Source: Bacteroidaceae bacterium (GTDB taxonomy: Bacteria; Bacteroidota; Bacteroidia; Bacteroidales; Bacteroidaceae). From it: a stretch of DNA of 64,000 bases. Below are positions 9,075 to 16,860 of the stretch, in pieces. Position 1 is the first letter of the stretch. Every line of letters starts with the position of its first letter. The stretch spans positions 1 to 64,000 of the forward strand of contig JAFZWQ010000008.1 in the NCBI GenBank assembly GCA_017617235.1. Reading direction: 5' to 3'. The notes under the pieces are model-generated. The model had not been told where the DNA came from. It searched no databases and was given only the letters and a program-made list of their open reading frames with translations. A program made the translations under genes and the position numbers.

Positions 9075-9548
9075 TTATTCTTTAGCGATTATACCATCGG
9101 CAATCAGACGTGCCTTCAACTGTAAACGCAAAACGCGTACCACCGATCCGAAGGCATTCTGTGTGCTGCCGTGCATTTTTTCCTTTGCAGAGAGTTTCTC
9201 GTCCTTTGTCGATGAAAACTCCTTCCATAAGCCCTTATCCGCGAAGAACTCTCCGAAGTAAGCTTCGTGATTCTCGTAGGCATTAGCTTCTGTAACGAGT
9301 GGACGAATGGTTTGTCCATTGGCCTGAATGCCCTTGAACATGATTACATAGACCGCATTTTTGCGAGCCTGAGTACGAGCATCGGCTTTGCGCTTTCCTT
9401 CGCCATACGAGCGAACGGTGATGCTGCCGTCGAGTTCTGTATTCAAGTATTTAACCGGGGGGAGGTTGTATACTTCTCCGACGCGCGTTTGGGCGCTCAG
9501 CGTGGTGGCACCCAGTACCATCAACGCCATAATAAGTAGTCTTTTCAT
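9075..9548 (-). CDS. Small exported protein, paralogue of next operon gene
   Basis: The protein has 157 residues with a signal peptide (MKRLLIMALMVLGATTLSAQ). The body runs SITVRSYGEGKRKADARTQA, then KNAVYVIMFKGI and AYFGEFFADKGLWKEF, ending in a conserved-looking helix LQLKARLIADGIIAKE. The order of these blocks matches the gene at 9548-10012 (AVHGVLFRGF, FFEDFFKEDGVYSNYY, LRKDLQDAGIIKGL), so the two are distant paralogues. Its ATG overlaps the stop of that gene by one base (TGATG), which suggests translational coupling. No function is known. Confidence 0.75.
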   Translation of the reverse strand: MKRLLIMALMVLGATTLSAQTRVGEVYNLPPVKYLNTELDGSITVRSYGEGKRKADARTQARKNAVYVIMFKGIQANGQTIRPLVTEANAYENHEAYFGEFFADKGLWKEFSSTKDEKLSAKEKMHGSTQNAFGSVVRVLRLQLKARLIADGIIAKE

Positions 9549-10012
9549 CAGAATCCAGTGTTAAGTCCTTTAATGATACCTGCATCCTGCAAGTCTTTAC
9601 GCAACTGATCCTTGGCCACAGTAACAGTGCCTGTCACCTTGTACTGCTTGCCAGCCTTTACCACCTGGCGCGAACCGCTTACAATCTGATAGTAGTTAGA
9701 ATATACGCCATCTTCTTTGAAGAAGTCCTCGAAGAACTTCACGTTCTGCTGTTCCACCATCGGACTGCCAGCCAGAGGCTTCTGCTGCTGGCGAGCTTCC
9801 TTGTTGGCAAAGCCGCGGAAAAGAACGCCATGCACAGCGCAACGACCTATTTCATCGTCTTTAATCTTAGATTTCTTCGACAATACAGAAATGCGAACCA
9901 AATAGGTTCCCTGGCTTCCTGTACCTGCACCCTCGATCTGATAATCGGGCAACTCGTCAGCCATTACGGGCAATGCGAGCATGAACATGAAAAACAATAG
10001 AACTTTTCTCAT
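9548..10012 (-). CDS. Small exported protein, first gene of secreted operon
   Basis: The protein has 154 residues with a signal peptide (MRKVLLFFMFMLALPVMA). The mature part begins DELPDYQIEGAGTGSQGTYL and contains the blocks shared with the next gene. The start at 10012 was taken because the signal peptide begins there; an in-frame ATG at 10066 would add 18 untypical residues and lie close to the promoter at 10054-10085. Leading the operon, it is followed without gaps by six other exported proteins. The pair resembles small beta/alpha domains of the LPP20/FlgT kind, but that is only an impression. Confidence 0.75.
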   Translation of the reverse strand: MRKVLLFFMFMLALPVMADELPDYQIEGAGTGSQGTYLVRISVLSKKSKIKDDEIGRCAVHGVLFRGFANKEARQQQKPLAGSPMVEQQNVKFFEDFFKEDGVYSNYYQIVSGSRQVVKAGKQYKVTGTVTVAKDQLRKDLQDAGIIKGLNTGF

Positions 10013-10053
10013 AATTGTAAGGTTTTTAAGTTGTTTCACTATATTAGATGTGC

Positions 10054-10085
10054 CAAAGGTAAACATATTTTCCTTTCAAACCAAA
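10054..10085 (-). promoter_or_regulatory. Bacteroidetes-type promoter of the secreted operon
   Basis: On the minus strand TTTG (10085-10082), a 20-base spacer and TACCTTTG (10061-10054) give an exact match to the Bacteroidetes -33/-7 pattern. It lies about 40 bases ahead of the ATG at 10012. No other equally good promoter was seen inside the seven-gene run. Confidence 0.75.
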
Positions 10086-10163
10086 TATATTTGAAAAATT
10101 TTAGTTCCTTTGAGGCTTACAAAGCCTCGAAAATAGGCTACACCTATGAAATGCTCAAATAAA

Positions 10164-10195
10164 TTTGGCATTTCGCTCGGTTTGCACTATCTTTG
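10164..10195 (+). promoter_or_regulatory. Bacteroidetes-type promoter for radical SAM gene
   Basis: TTTG (10164-10167), a 20-base spacer and TATCTTTG (10188-10195) lie just ahead of the ATG at 10206, implying a very short leader. The spacer contains TTTCGCT, which recurs at the same place in other promoters in this window. Confidence 0.8.
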
Positions 10196-10205
10196 TCCCC
10201 TGATT

Positions 10206-10970
10206 ATGAGTACAATCGTATATCCATCGCCCATATTTGGGCCTGTACACAGTCGCCGTTTGGGTGTCTCGCTGGGAATAAACCTGTTGCCGGCAGACGG
10301 CAAATGGTGCTCGTTCGACTGCATCTACTGTGAATGCGGACTGAACGAGGAAAGGCGTGCAAAGTTGCCTCTGCCCAGCCGCAAGGAAGTGTGCGAGGCG
10401 CTGGAGCGACAGTTGCAGAAGATGCAGGCGGAAGGTCCACGACCCGATGTGCTCACTTTTGCAGGCAACGGAGAACCCACCCTTCATCCCTTGTTCCCCA
10501 GTATCGTGGAGGATGTGATAAGGTTGCGCAACCAGTATTTTCCTGATGCCAAGATTTCCGTGTTGAGCAACAGCACCCAGGTGCATCGCGAGGCTGTTCG
10601 CGAGGCGTTGCTTCGCACAGACAACCCCATCATGAAGCTCGATACGGTTTCATCGGAATACATCCAGCGGGTGGACCGTCCGCAGGGGCATTACGATGTG
10701 GAAAGCATCGTGGGACACTTGGCTATGATGTCGCCAAAGGTAATTATCCAGACGATGTTCATGAGTGGAGAAGGGGTGGATAATACAGGGCAGGAATACG
10801 TTGGACCTTGGCTCGAGGCTGTCCAGAAGATTGCCCCCCGCCAGGTGATGATTTATACGATAGACCGCGAGACTCCTGTCGCTGGTTTGGAGAAGGCTCG
10901 TCCAGAGGTGCTGGACGGCATTGCGGAACAGGTGCGGGCATTGGGCATCGACTGCTCTGTCTCCTATTAG
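10206..10970 (+). CDS. Radical SAM protein (COG0731-like)
   Basis: The protein has 254 residues. The radical SAM cluster motif is C35-x3-C39-x2-C42 (CSFDCIYC), preceded by GPVHSRRLGVSLGINLLP, a signature of the COG0731-type family (Fe-S oxidoreductases related to the wyosine enzyme Tyw1). LTFAGNGEPTLHP is the glycine-rich SAM-binding segment. These proteins are cytosolic and use SAM and a 4Fe-4S cluster to make a radical; the substrate is not evident. The start at 10206 fits the promoter and the family N-terminus; an in-frame ATG at 10146 lies upstream of the promoter. It is followed 20 bases later by trkH, so they may share a transcript. Confidence 0.85.
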   Translation: MSTIVYPSPIFGPVHSRRLGVSLGINLLPADGKWCSFDCIYCECGLNEERRAKLPLPSRKEVCEALERQLQKMQAEGPRPDVLTFAGNGEPTLHPLFPSIVEDVIRLRNQYFPDAKISVLSNSTQVHREAVREALLRTDNPIMKLDTVSSEYIQRVDRPQGHYDVESIVGHLAMMSPKVIIQTMFMSGEGVDNTGQEYVGPWLEAVQKIAPRQVMIYTIDRETPVAGLEKARPEVLDGIAEQVRALGIDCSVSY

Positions 10971-10990
10971 CAAGCGCAAAGAGAAGGATT

Positions 10991-12481
10991 ATGAAGAAGA
11001 GTATATTTGGAATGCTGCTGATGCTGGAAAGCCTGTTCCTGGCTTTCGTGACGCTTGTGGCGTTCTATTACCACTGCACCCTGGGCGAGACGGATTGGAA
11101 GGCCTTTGCCATAACGTCAGGCATCACCTGTCTGGCTGGCGCTTTGGTCACAGCCTACGGACATACGGAACTGGGACGAAGCCAGAAGCAAATGTCGCGA
11201 GGGGGAGCCTTCATCATCGTGGGTCTGACGTGGGTGGTGTTCTCGGCATTCGGAATGTTGCCCTTCCTATTATATGATGGGCTGGATGTCGATGTGGCCA
11301 GCGCTTACTTCGAAACCATGAGTGGCTTCAGCACGATGGGAGCCACCATTATCCAGGACATCGAGGCAATGCCGCACGGCATACTGCTGTGGCGCAGCCT
11401 GATGCAATGGATGGGAGGTTTGGGAATCGTGGTCTTCTCGTTTGCCATGCTTCCTGTGAAGGATATGAAGAATTCCACGATGTTCATTGCAGAGATGTCC
11501 GGCCTGAGCATCAACCGCCTGAAGCCGAAGATAGGTGCTACGTCGCGCCGTCTGCTGCTTATATACTTGATACTGACCATTGTATGCGCCCTGATGTTCT
11601 GGGTGGGTCCCATGAATCTGTACGATGCAGTGTGCTTTGCCCTTTCTACCGTCGCAACTGGCGGATTCGGCACACACACGGCCAGTATCGGCTATTTCCA
11701 TTCCGCCTACATCGAGTATGTTTGTGCCATCTTCATGATTATCTCCAGCATAAACTTCGGCCTCTACTACTACATGTCGATACGTCGAGGACGCGAATGC
11801 CTCAAGAACGAGGAGGTGAAGGGATTCCTGCTCACCGTCATGGGCCTCGTTGCCGTCTTCTGCCTGCTGTTCCACTTCACCCTGTTCGACGGCAGTGTGA
11901 CCATTCCCCACACAGGTGAAGAGGTGTTCCGCACCAGCCTGTTCCACGTGGCTACCATCATCAGCTCCAGCGGGTTCCAAGCTGAGGCCTTCGACTATGT
12001 GGGCTGGGGCAGGGCGTTTTGGATGCCTACCATCCTGATGATGATTCTGGGCGGATGTACAGTAAGTACGGCAGGTGGAATGAAGATGATGCGTGTCATC
12101 GTCTACCTGAAATATGCCCTGCGCGAGTTCCGTACCTTCCTGCATCCACACGCAGTCATCAGCATCAAGTTCAACGGCAGAATCATCCACGAACAGCATA
12201 TCCGCAGGGTCATATCCTACTTGATAATCTACGTGTTCATCCTCATCATCAGTTGTGCGGCGATGACCATGTTCATGGACTTCGACATGACTACCGCCTT
12301 CGGAGCCATCGTTTCCAGCTTTGGCAACACAGGGCCTGCGCTGGGCGAGTTGGGACCTGCCGGCAACTTTGCCGCCATATCGGCCCCAGCCAAGTGGCTG
12401 CTCAGCTTCCTCATGCTGGTGGGCCGTCTCGAAATCTTCACCGTCCTCTTCCTCTTCATGCCAAAGGCCTGGCGCCTTTAG
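10991..12481 (+). CDS. trkH: TrkH-family potassium uptake protein
   Basis: The protein has 496 residues, close to the family norm of about 480. It has multiple hydrophobic segments and the four degenerate pore loops of the SKT (TrkH/KtrB) superfamily: FETMSGFSTMGAT, ALSTVATGGFGTHT, ATIISSSGFQAE and IVSSFGNTGPALGE. The residues around each filter glycine are in place, so it should be an intact K+ (or Na+-coupled K+) transporter in the inner membrane. The usual gating partner TrkA is not adjacent. The ATG at 10991 gives the standard short N-terminus; a longer frame from 10808 overlaps the radical SAM gene and was rejected. It converges on nadB across heptamer repeats. Confidence 0.92.
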   Translation: MKKSIFGMLLMLESLFLAFVTLVAFYYHCTLGETDWKAFAITSGITCLAGALVTAYGHTELGRSQKQMSRGGAFIIVGLTWVVFSAFGMLPFLLYDGLDVDVASAYFETMSGFSTMGATIIQDIEAMPHGILLWRSLMQWMGGLGIVVFSFAMLPVKDMKNSTMFIAEMSGLSINRLKPKIGATSRRLLLIYLILTIVCALMFWVGPMNLYDAVCFALSTVATGGFGTHTASIGYFHSAYIEYVCAIFMIISSINFGLYYYMSIRRGRECLKNEEVKGFLLTVMGLVAVFCLLFHFTLFDGSVTIPHTGEEVFRTSLFHVATIISSSGFQAEAFDYVGWGRAFWMPTILMMILGGCTVSTAGGMKMMRVIVYLKYALREFRTFLHPHAVISIKFNGRIIHEQHIRRVISYLIIYVFILIISCAAMTMFMDFDMTTAFGAIVSSFGNTGPALGELGPAGNFAAISAPAKWLLSFLMLVGRLEIFTVLFLFMPKAWRL

Positions 12482-12483
12482 AT

Positions 12484-12563
12484 AGGCAAAAGGCAAAAGA
12501 ATAAAGGCTAAAGGCGAGGATGTAATACCCTGGTCTTTAGCCCTTTGTCGTCAGCCCTTAGCC
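12484..12563. repeat. Opposed heptamer repeat arrays between trkH and nadB
   Basis: Five 7-base units of the AGGCAAA type lie at 12484-12518 (AGGCAAA, AGGCAAA, AGAATAA, AGGCTAA, AGGCGAG). Four units of the opposite sense lie at 12536-12563 (TTTAGCC, CTTTGTC, GTCAGCC, CTTAGCC). They can pair as an imperfect hairpin between two convergent genes, so the element may double as a terminator. Confidence 0.7.
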
Positions 12564-12567
12564 TAAA

Positions 12568-14157
12568 TTACTTTTGGTCGTAGGCGTGCTTGGGATAGTC
12601 GACGGTGTAGTGCAGGCCGCGACTTTCCTTGCGTTCCAGCGCCTGGCGGGTGATGAGGTAGCCCACGTTTATCATGTTGCGGAGCTCACAGATGTCCTTG
12701 GTGGGCTTGACGCGCTTGAAGAGTTCTTCCGTCTCTTCGTAAAGCAGGTCGAGTCGCGTCCAGGCTCGATGCAGGCGAAGGTCGCTGCGGACAATGCCCA
12801 CGTAGTTCGACATGATTTGTCCCACCTCGCGCATGTCTTGGGCGATGAGGACCTTTTCTTCGTTGGACATCGTGCCCTCGTCGTTCCATTCGGGCACTTG
12901 TTCATTGAAGGCGTAGTCGTCGATGTGCTCCAGCGAGTGCTTGGCTGCTGCGTCGGCATAGACGACGGCTTCTATCAGCGAGTTGGATGCGAGGCGATTG
13001 CCGCCATGCAGTCCTGTGCACGAGCATTCGCCAACGGCATAGAGGCGATGGATGGTGCTCTCGCCGTTCAGGTCCACCTTGATGCCGCCGCACATGTAGT
13101 GGGCGCTGGGGCAGACGGGTATCATCTGTTTGGTGATGTCGATGCCTATCGACAGGCACTTGGCGTAGATGTTTGGGAAGTGGTGTCGCGTCTCTTCGGG
13201 GTCTTTGTGGGTAACGTCGAGACAGACGTGGTCGATGCCGTGAATCTTCATTTCGCGGTCAATGGCTCGTGCCACGATGTCGCGTGGTGCCAGCGAGAGG
13301 CGCTTGTCGTATTTCTGCATGAATTCCTCGCCGTTGGGCAGTTTCAGGATGCCTCCGTAGCCTCGCATGGCCTCTGTGATGAGGTAGGCGGGATGCGTTT
13401 CGGCTGGATTGAAGAGTACCGTCGGGTGGAACTGCACGAACTCCATATCCTTCACGATGCCCTTGGCGCGATAGACCATTGCTATGCCGTCGCCAGTGGC
13501 TATGTTGGGGTTCGAGGTGGTGGCATAGACAGCGCCCGTGCCGCCCGTTGCCATCAGGGTTACCCTCGAGAGGAAGGTGTCCACCTTCTGCGTGTCGGGG
13601 TCGAGGATGTAGGCTCCGTAGCACTCGATGTCCGTCATGTGACGGTTCACCTCGCGGCCCAGATGGTGCTGGGTGATGATTTCCACAGCATAGTGATTTT
13701 CCAACACGGTTATCTTCTTGTTGCGTCGCACAGCCTCCATCAGCCCGCGCTGAATCTCGAAACCAGTGTCGTCGGCGTGGTGAAGGATGCGAAACTCTGA
13801 GTGTCCCCCCTCGCGATGCAGGTCGAACTCGCCGTCCTCCTTCTTGTCGAAGTTTACACCCCACTTCACCAGGTCCGCAATGCCCTGAGGGGCGTTACGC
13901 ACCACCTGCTCGACAGCCGCCGGGTCGCTGATGAAGTCGCCAGCCACCATCGTGTCTTGGATGTGCTTTTCGAAGTTGTCCAACTTCAGGTTCGTCACGC
14001 TGGCAATGCCGCCCTGCGCCTTCGCCGTGTTTGCCTCGTCCAGCGTGGTCTTGCACACCAGTGCCACCTTGCCCTTCTTGCTGTTTGCCACCTTCAGCGC
14101 GTAGCTCATGCCAGCCACACCGCCTCCGATAATCAGAAAATCGAATTTACGTATCAT
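12568..14157 (-). CDS. nadB: L-aspartate oxidase
   Basis: The protein has 529 residues. It oxidises L-aspartate to iminoaspartate in the de novo NAD pathway, feeding quinolinate synthase (nadA at 40863). The FAD dinucleotide-binding motif GGGVAGMSYAL is at residues 11-21. AKAQGGIASV, the REGGHSEFRILHHADDTG active-site segment, ATGGTGAVY and the C-terminal GLHGGNRLASNSLIEAVV flavin motif are all present. Length matches the family and no residue appears lost. It stands alone with its own promoter at 14180-14212 and is convergent with trkH. In this genome nadB and nadA are about 27 kb apart rather than in one operon. Confidence 0.95.
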   Translation of the reverse strand: MIRKFDFLIIGGGVAGMSYALKVANSKKGKVALVCKTTLDEANTAKAQGGIASVTNLKLDNFEKHIQDTMVAGDFISDPAAVEQVVRNAPQGIADLVKWGVNFDKKEDGEFDLHREGGHSEFRILHHADDTGFEIQRGLMEAVRRNKKITVLENHYAVEIITQHHLGREVNRHMTDIECYGAYILDPDTQKVDTFLSRVTLMATGGTGAVYATTSNPNIATGDGIAMVYRAKGIVKDMEFVQFHPTVLFNPAETHPAYLITEAMRGYGGILKLPNGEEFMQKYDKRLSLAPRDIVARAIDREMKIHGIDHVCLDVTHKDPEETRHHFPNIYAKCLSIGIDITKQMIPVCPSAHYMCGGIKVDLNGESTIHRLYAVGECSCTGLHGGNRLASNSLIEAVVYADAAAKHSLEHIDDYAFNEQVPEWNDEGTMSNEEKVLIAQDMREVGQIMSNYVGIVRSDLRLHRAWTRLDLLYEETEELFKRVKPTKDICELRNMINVGYLITRQALERKESRGLHYTVDYPKHAYDQK

Positions 14158-14179
14158 GGTACTTATGTTGTTACTGCTG

Positions 14180-14212
14180 CAAATTTACAATATTTTTCGC
14201 ATATCTGCCAAA
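14180..14212 (-). promoter_or_regulatory. Bacteroidetes-type promoter of nadB
   Basis: On the minus strand TTTG (14212-14209), a 21-base spacer and TAAATTTG (14187-14180) match the -33/-7 pattern, about 22 bases ahead of the nadB start. Confidence 0.7.
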
Positions 14213-14482
14213 TATTCAGCAAGAATGATGACTTCGCTGCCCCCAAAGCGACGCTTTCCTGGCGACGAGTCGGCACGTCGGATGTTGAGGGGCGACACAA
14301 CCCTCCGCTTGACACACAGCTGTGTGACAAGAGAAACGACCCATCGTTAGGCGCCTAGGAATAGTAATCCTTCCCTTGTCACACAATTGTGTGTCAAGAA
14401 GAGCATTGCAACGTCCCTGTCAAAGGGATGTTATCCTCCTGTTCTCGCGTCGTATTCCTTCACAAAAAGATAAACAGAAAAG
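14213..14482. other. Intergenic region with palindromic repeats
   Basis: No gene is seen here. The region holds two 24-base near-palindromes (14308-14331 and 14375-14398), each with one mismatch. Their cores are ACACAGCTGTGT and ACACAATTGTGT, and each is bounded by CTTG and CAAG. Between them lies a partial copy of the dispersed repeat (14345-14366, centred on TAGGCGCCTA). Confidence 0.7.
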
Positions 14483-14518
14483 AAAAGGGGACAGGCCTTC
14501 ACAGGTGTGTCCCCTTTT
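14483..14518 (-). terminator. Hairpin terminator downstream of 14577-15098
   Basis: AAAAGGGGACA (14483-14493) pairs perfectly with TGTCCCCTTTT (14508-14518) around a 14-base loop. On the minus strand this lies about 58 bases past the stop of the beta-barrel gene and ends in a T-rich run, as an intrinsic terminator would. Confidence 0.75.
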
Positions 14519-14576
14519 ATAGCTTCCATCACTATTTTTTTAACACATTCATAATTAACAACGGAAGCTTTGCATA

Positions 14577-15098
14577 TCAGAATTCATATCCAATTTTTAA
14601 AAGATGGTCTGTATGGTTTCCATTCCCACAAAGAGGACCGATTCCATAACCTACATACAGGCCATTCCATACATAGGAACCGATGGTTATGTCCAATGCA
14701 AAATGACTGCTACTAGCATTCTTCCAAGCGACGCCATAACCCAGGTCGAAAGCAGCAAAGGCCTTCAAACCCTTACCAAAAGTGGGAGTGAATCCACGAA
14801 CACCCGTTTGCAGAGTAAATTCGTTCCAATTATGCTTCATACCCCAAACTTTTTTATTATAGTCATAAGCATACTTCAGAGTCAGAACATCAATTGCAAC
14901 ATACTTACCTATGCTATACTGCACACGGCCAGCAAGCTCAAATTCTGTTCCTATTCCTATTTCGAATGCTATCGCGCATCCTTTGGAATCTTTACCATCT
15001 TCAAGATTATAGATATCAAAACCTTCATAAACTTCTCTCTGTGCATAGTTTGGCACAACAGTTAGCATGAAAAGTATGAAACCTAAAAACCTTTTCAT
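14577..15098 (-). CDS. Small outer-membrane beta-barrel protein
   Basis: The protein has 173 residues with a signal peptide (MKRFLGFILFMLTVVPNYAQ). The rest is amphipathic strands rich in Gly, Tyr and Phe, such as AFAAFDLGYGVAWK and DITIGSYVWNGLYVGYG, ending with LLKIGYEF. A C-terminal aromatic residue and such strands fit an eight-stranded OmpX/OmpW-like barrel in the outer membrane. Its start overlaps the stop of the lipoprotein gene upstream by four bases, so it is the last gene of a three-gene operon. Function unknown. Confidence 0.75.
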   Translation of the reverse strand: MKRFLGFILFMLTVVPNYAQREVYEGFDIYNLEDGKDSKGCAIAFEIGIGTEFELAGRVQYSIGKYVAIDVLTLKYAYDYNKKVWGMKHNWNEFTLQTGVRGFTPTFGKGLKAFAAFDLGYGVAWKNASSSHFALDITIGSYVWNGLYVGYGIGPLCGNGNHTDHLLKIGYEF

Positions 15099-15544
15099 TT
15101 TTCCGTAGTTTTGAATATATTAAAACTAGTCCCTTTGTGACCACGGAATACGGGATCAGTCCATACATCGTCGCTCAAAGAACGGAAGTTCTTATATGTA
15201 GCAGGACGACCCGTAACAGTAATGGAAGTTACCTTATTAATGAAGATTCCCAATGGCCCTTTCTTATGAGAGATAACATACTGAGGTTCCAGCATCAAGT
15301 CGGCATTTCCGTTTTGAGTCAGAGCTTCTTGCAAAGCAGCTTGTTTAACATTTCCAATACCACCTTTTCGTATTTCCTTCGAAGGTTTCAGGGTATAAGT
15401 AATTCGATTTGGTGAAACTTCCAAGTCTGCTACGGTTGCGTTATACATTGAATAAGGCACGTTCTCTGTACGGGCAGTCTTGGTAATAGTTGTGCACGAT
15501 GCAGCCATAAAAGCTACAACGGCTAAAAACATATATTTTTTCAT
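15095..15544 (-). CDS. Lipoprotein, tandem paralogue B
   Basis: The protein has 149 residues. The signal sequence MKKYMFLAVVAFMAASC ends in a lipobox cysteine, so it should be anchored in an envelope membrane. The mature part starts TTITKTARTENVPYSMYNA and carries ITYTLKPSKEIRKGG, QEALTQNGNADLMLEPQY and SITVTGRPATYKNFR. The gene just upstream (15572-16033) has the same blocks in the same order, so the two are tandem duplicates. The start at 15544 was chosen because the lipoprotein signal begins there rather than at the ATG at 15565. Function unknown. Confidence 0.8.
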   Translation of the reverse strand: MKKYMFLAVVAFMAASCTTITKTARTENVPYSMYNATVADLEVSPNRITYTLKPSKEIRKGGIGNVKQAALQEALTQNGNADLMLEPQYVISHKKGPLGIFINKVTSITVTGRPATYKNFRSLSDDVWTDPVFRGHKGTSFNIFKTTEK

Positions 15545-15571
15545 ATAATGTTTTATTGAGAACATTGTACT

Positions 15572-16033
15572 TTACTTCTTTGGGCAACCAAACATCACAG
15601 GAGCAGGTGCATTCTTATAGATGTTCAGATTTGCATTACGACCACGGAATACGGGATCTACCCAAACGCTATCATTCAAGGGACGGAAATTCTTATACTT
15701 AGCAGGACGACCTGTTACAGTAATTGACTTAATCTTAGAACCAAACAAACCTGTACGTTTCGACAGAACAAACTGTGGTTCAACCAACAAGTCAGCATTT
15801 CCATTCTGCAATAAAGCCTCGTGTATTGCAGACTTCTTTACATTGGGAACGCCACCTTTACGGATAGCCTTAGAAGGCTTCACCGTATAAGTTATGCGCT
15901 CACCTACTTCTAAGTCTGCGGCAGTAGCATTATACATGGAATAGGGAATGCTTTCTGTACGAGCAGTCTTAGTAATTGAAGTACATGAGGCAAAAGCCAC
16001 TACAACACCCACAAACAAAAGATACTTTTTCAT
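15572..16033 (-). CDS. Lipoprotein, tandem paralogue A
   Basis: The protein has 153 residues. The signal MKKYLLFVGVVVAFASC gives a lipobox cysteine at residue 17. Mature blocks TSITKTARTESIPYSMYNA, ITYTVKPSKAIRKGG, EALLQNGNADLLVEPQF and SITVTGRPAKYKNFR match paralogue B at well over half the positions. It differs mainly in its C-terminal tail (APAPVMFGCPKK, with an extra Cys). First gene of the three-gene operon. A minus-strand TAATTTTG box at 16101-16094 could be its -7 element, and two AATGTATC repeats (16062-16069, 16075-16082) sit between that box and the start codon. Confidence 0.8.
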   Translation of the reverse strand: MKKYLLFVGVVVAFASCTSITKTARTESIPYSMYNATAADLEVGERITYTVKPSKAIRKGGVPNVKKSAIHEALLQNGNADLLVEPQFVLSKRTGLFGSKIKSITVTGRPAKYKNFRPLNDSVWVDPVFRGRNANLNIYKNAPAPVMFGCPKK

Positions 16034-16155
16034 ACTAATTTAATTTTAAGGTTAATAATAAAATGTATCAGATTAATGTATCTGTTTCCAATGCAAAATT
16101 AGTATTTCTCCATATTATTAATCAAAGGAGATGAGTTGCATAATGTAACGGTTTC

Positions 16156-16170
16156 GTCGCAATATGCGAC
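16156..16170 (-). promoter_or_regulatory. Small perfect hairpin after HTH gene
   Basis: GTCGCA, the loop ATA, and TGCGAC form a perfect 6-bp stem, six bases past the stop of the HTH gene. No T tract follows on the minus strand, so it could be a weak terminator, an operator or a transcript-stability element. Confidence 0.45.
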
Positions 16171-16176
16171 ACACTA

Positions 16177-16512
16177 TTATGCATCATTAACCGCTTCTCG
16201 AAGTAATTGCAGCAGAATAGGTGGAAGGTTAGCGGTCACTACATGACCATCTACAATAGGCAATACAATAGTTGCAGGCTCAACGAAAGGCTGGGAATCT
16301 GATGATAAATATACCTCATGGATGAAATCATAACCCAATACATCCGAAATAAGAATGAGACGCTCTATGTCAATACTTTTACTCTCGAAAATACGATATA
16401 GGCTGGTACGCGCAACATGTATGCGACGGGCAAACTCAGCATAGCTCATGCGAGAAGCATCCAACTTTTGCTGGATAATTTTACCGATATATATGTTATT
16501 GTAGCTATGCAT
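16177..16512 (-). CDS. HTH (XRE-like) DNA-binding protein
   Basis: The protein has 111 residues. The N-terminal half is a Cro/CI-type helix-turn-helix: GKIIQQKLDASRMSYAEFAR, then RIHVARTSLYRIFESKSIDI and ERLILISDVLGYD. A short C-terminal tail (about residues 68-111) has no recognised motif. It lies upstream of, and on the same strand as, the lipoprotein/beta-barrel genes, so it is a plausible local regulator; this is inferred from position only. Confidence 0.8.
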   Translation of the reverse strand: MHSYNNIYIGKIIQQKLDASRMSYAEFARRIHVARTSLYRIFESKSIDIERLILISDVLGYDFIHEVYLSSDSQPFVEPATIVLPIVDGHVVTANLPPILLQLLREAVNDA

Positions 16513-16860
16513 CCCGTGCTATGTATATGATAAAGGCGTAAGTCATACTCATCATAATCTCGAGGCCTTCGACTGCCCAGCTTGTATAATAAGCATACCT
16601 ACGCCCCATCGTTATGTTTTGCCAAGAAGGCTGAAACATAAACACGGACGCAAGCATTACTACTTATTTCCACAAGCATGAATTTGTCGAAGTTCCAAGA
16701 TTGGAGAATAATGTAACGCTCTTCCTTACTATGAAGTCCTGCACCATTCTTCCCACGCCTGGGTGGTTGCATTGGCGCAAAGTTACGAAATAATTTATTG
16801 GAAATAAAGCGAAATCCCGAATTTCTTTGTATATTTGCCCAAGACAAATTGAAATTCCGT
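16513..16860. other. Intergenic region between divergent genes
   Basis: About 350 bases between the HTH gene and dacB. A minus-strand frame from 16772 to 16599 could encode a 57-residue peptide (starting MQPPRRGKNGAG), but nothing supports it as real. A TATATTTG box at 16830-16837 is a possible -7 element for dacB. Nothing else was recognised. Confidence 0.5.

Noticed and set aside
11270..12496. Minus-strand open frame of 408 codons over trkH
   Set aside because: A shadow of trkH. The translated sequence is rich in His, Glu and Gly without family features, while the plus strand has full TrkH motifs.
12574..13800. Plus-strand open frame of 408 codons over nadB
   Set aside because: Antisense to nadB, which has complete FAD and active-site motifs. 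The antisense frame follows from third-position GC bias.
16599..16772. Possible 57-residue minus-strand peptide starting MQPPRRGKNGAG
   Set aside because: It lies in a divergent promoter region, shows no recognisable motif and no clear promoter or overlap with an operon.
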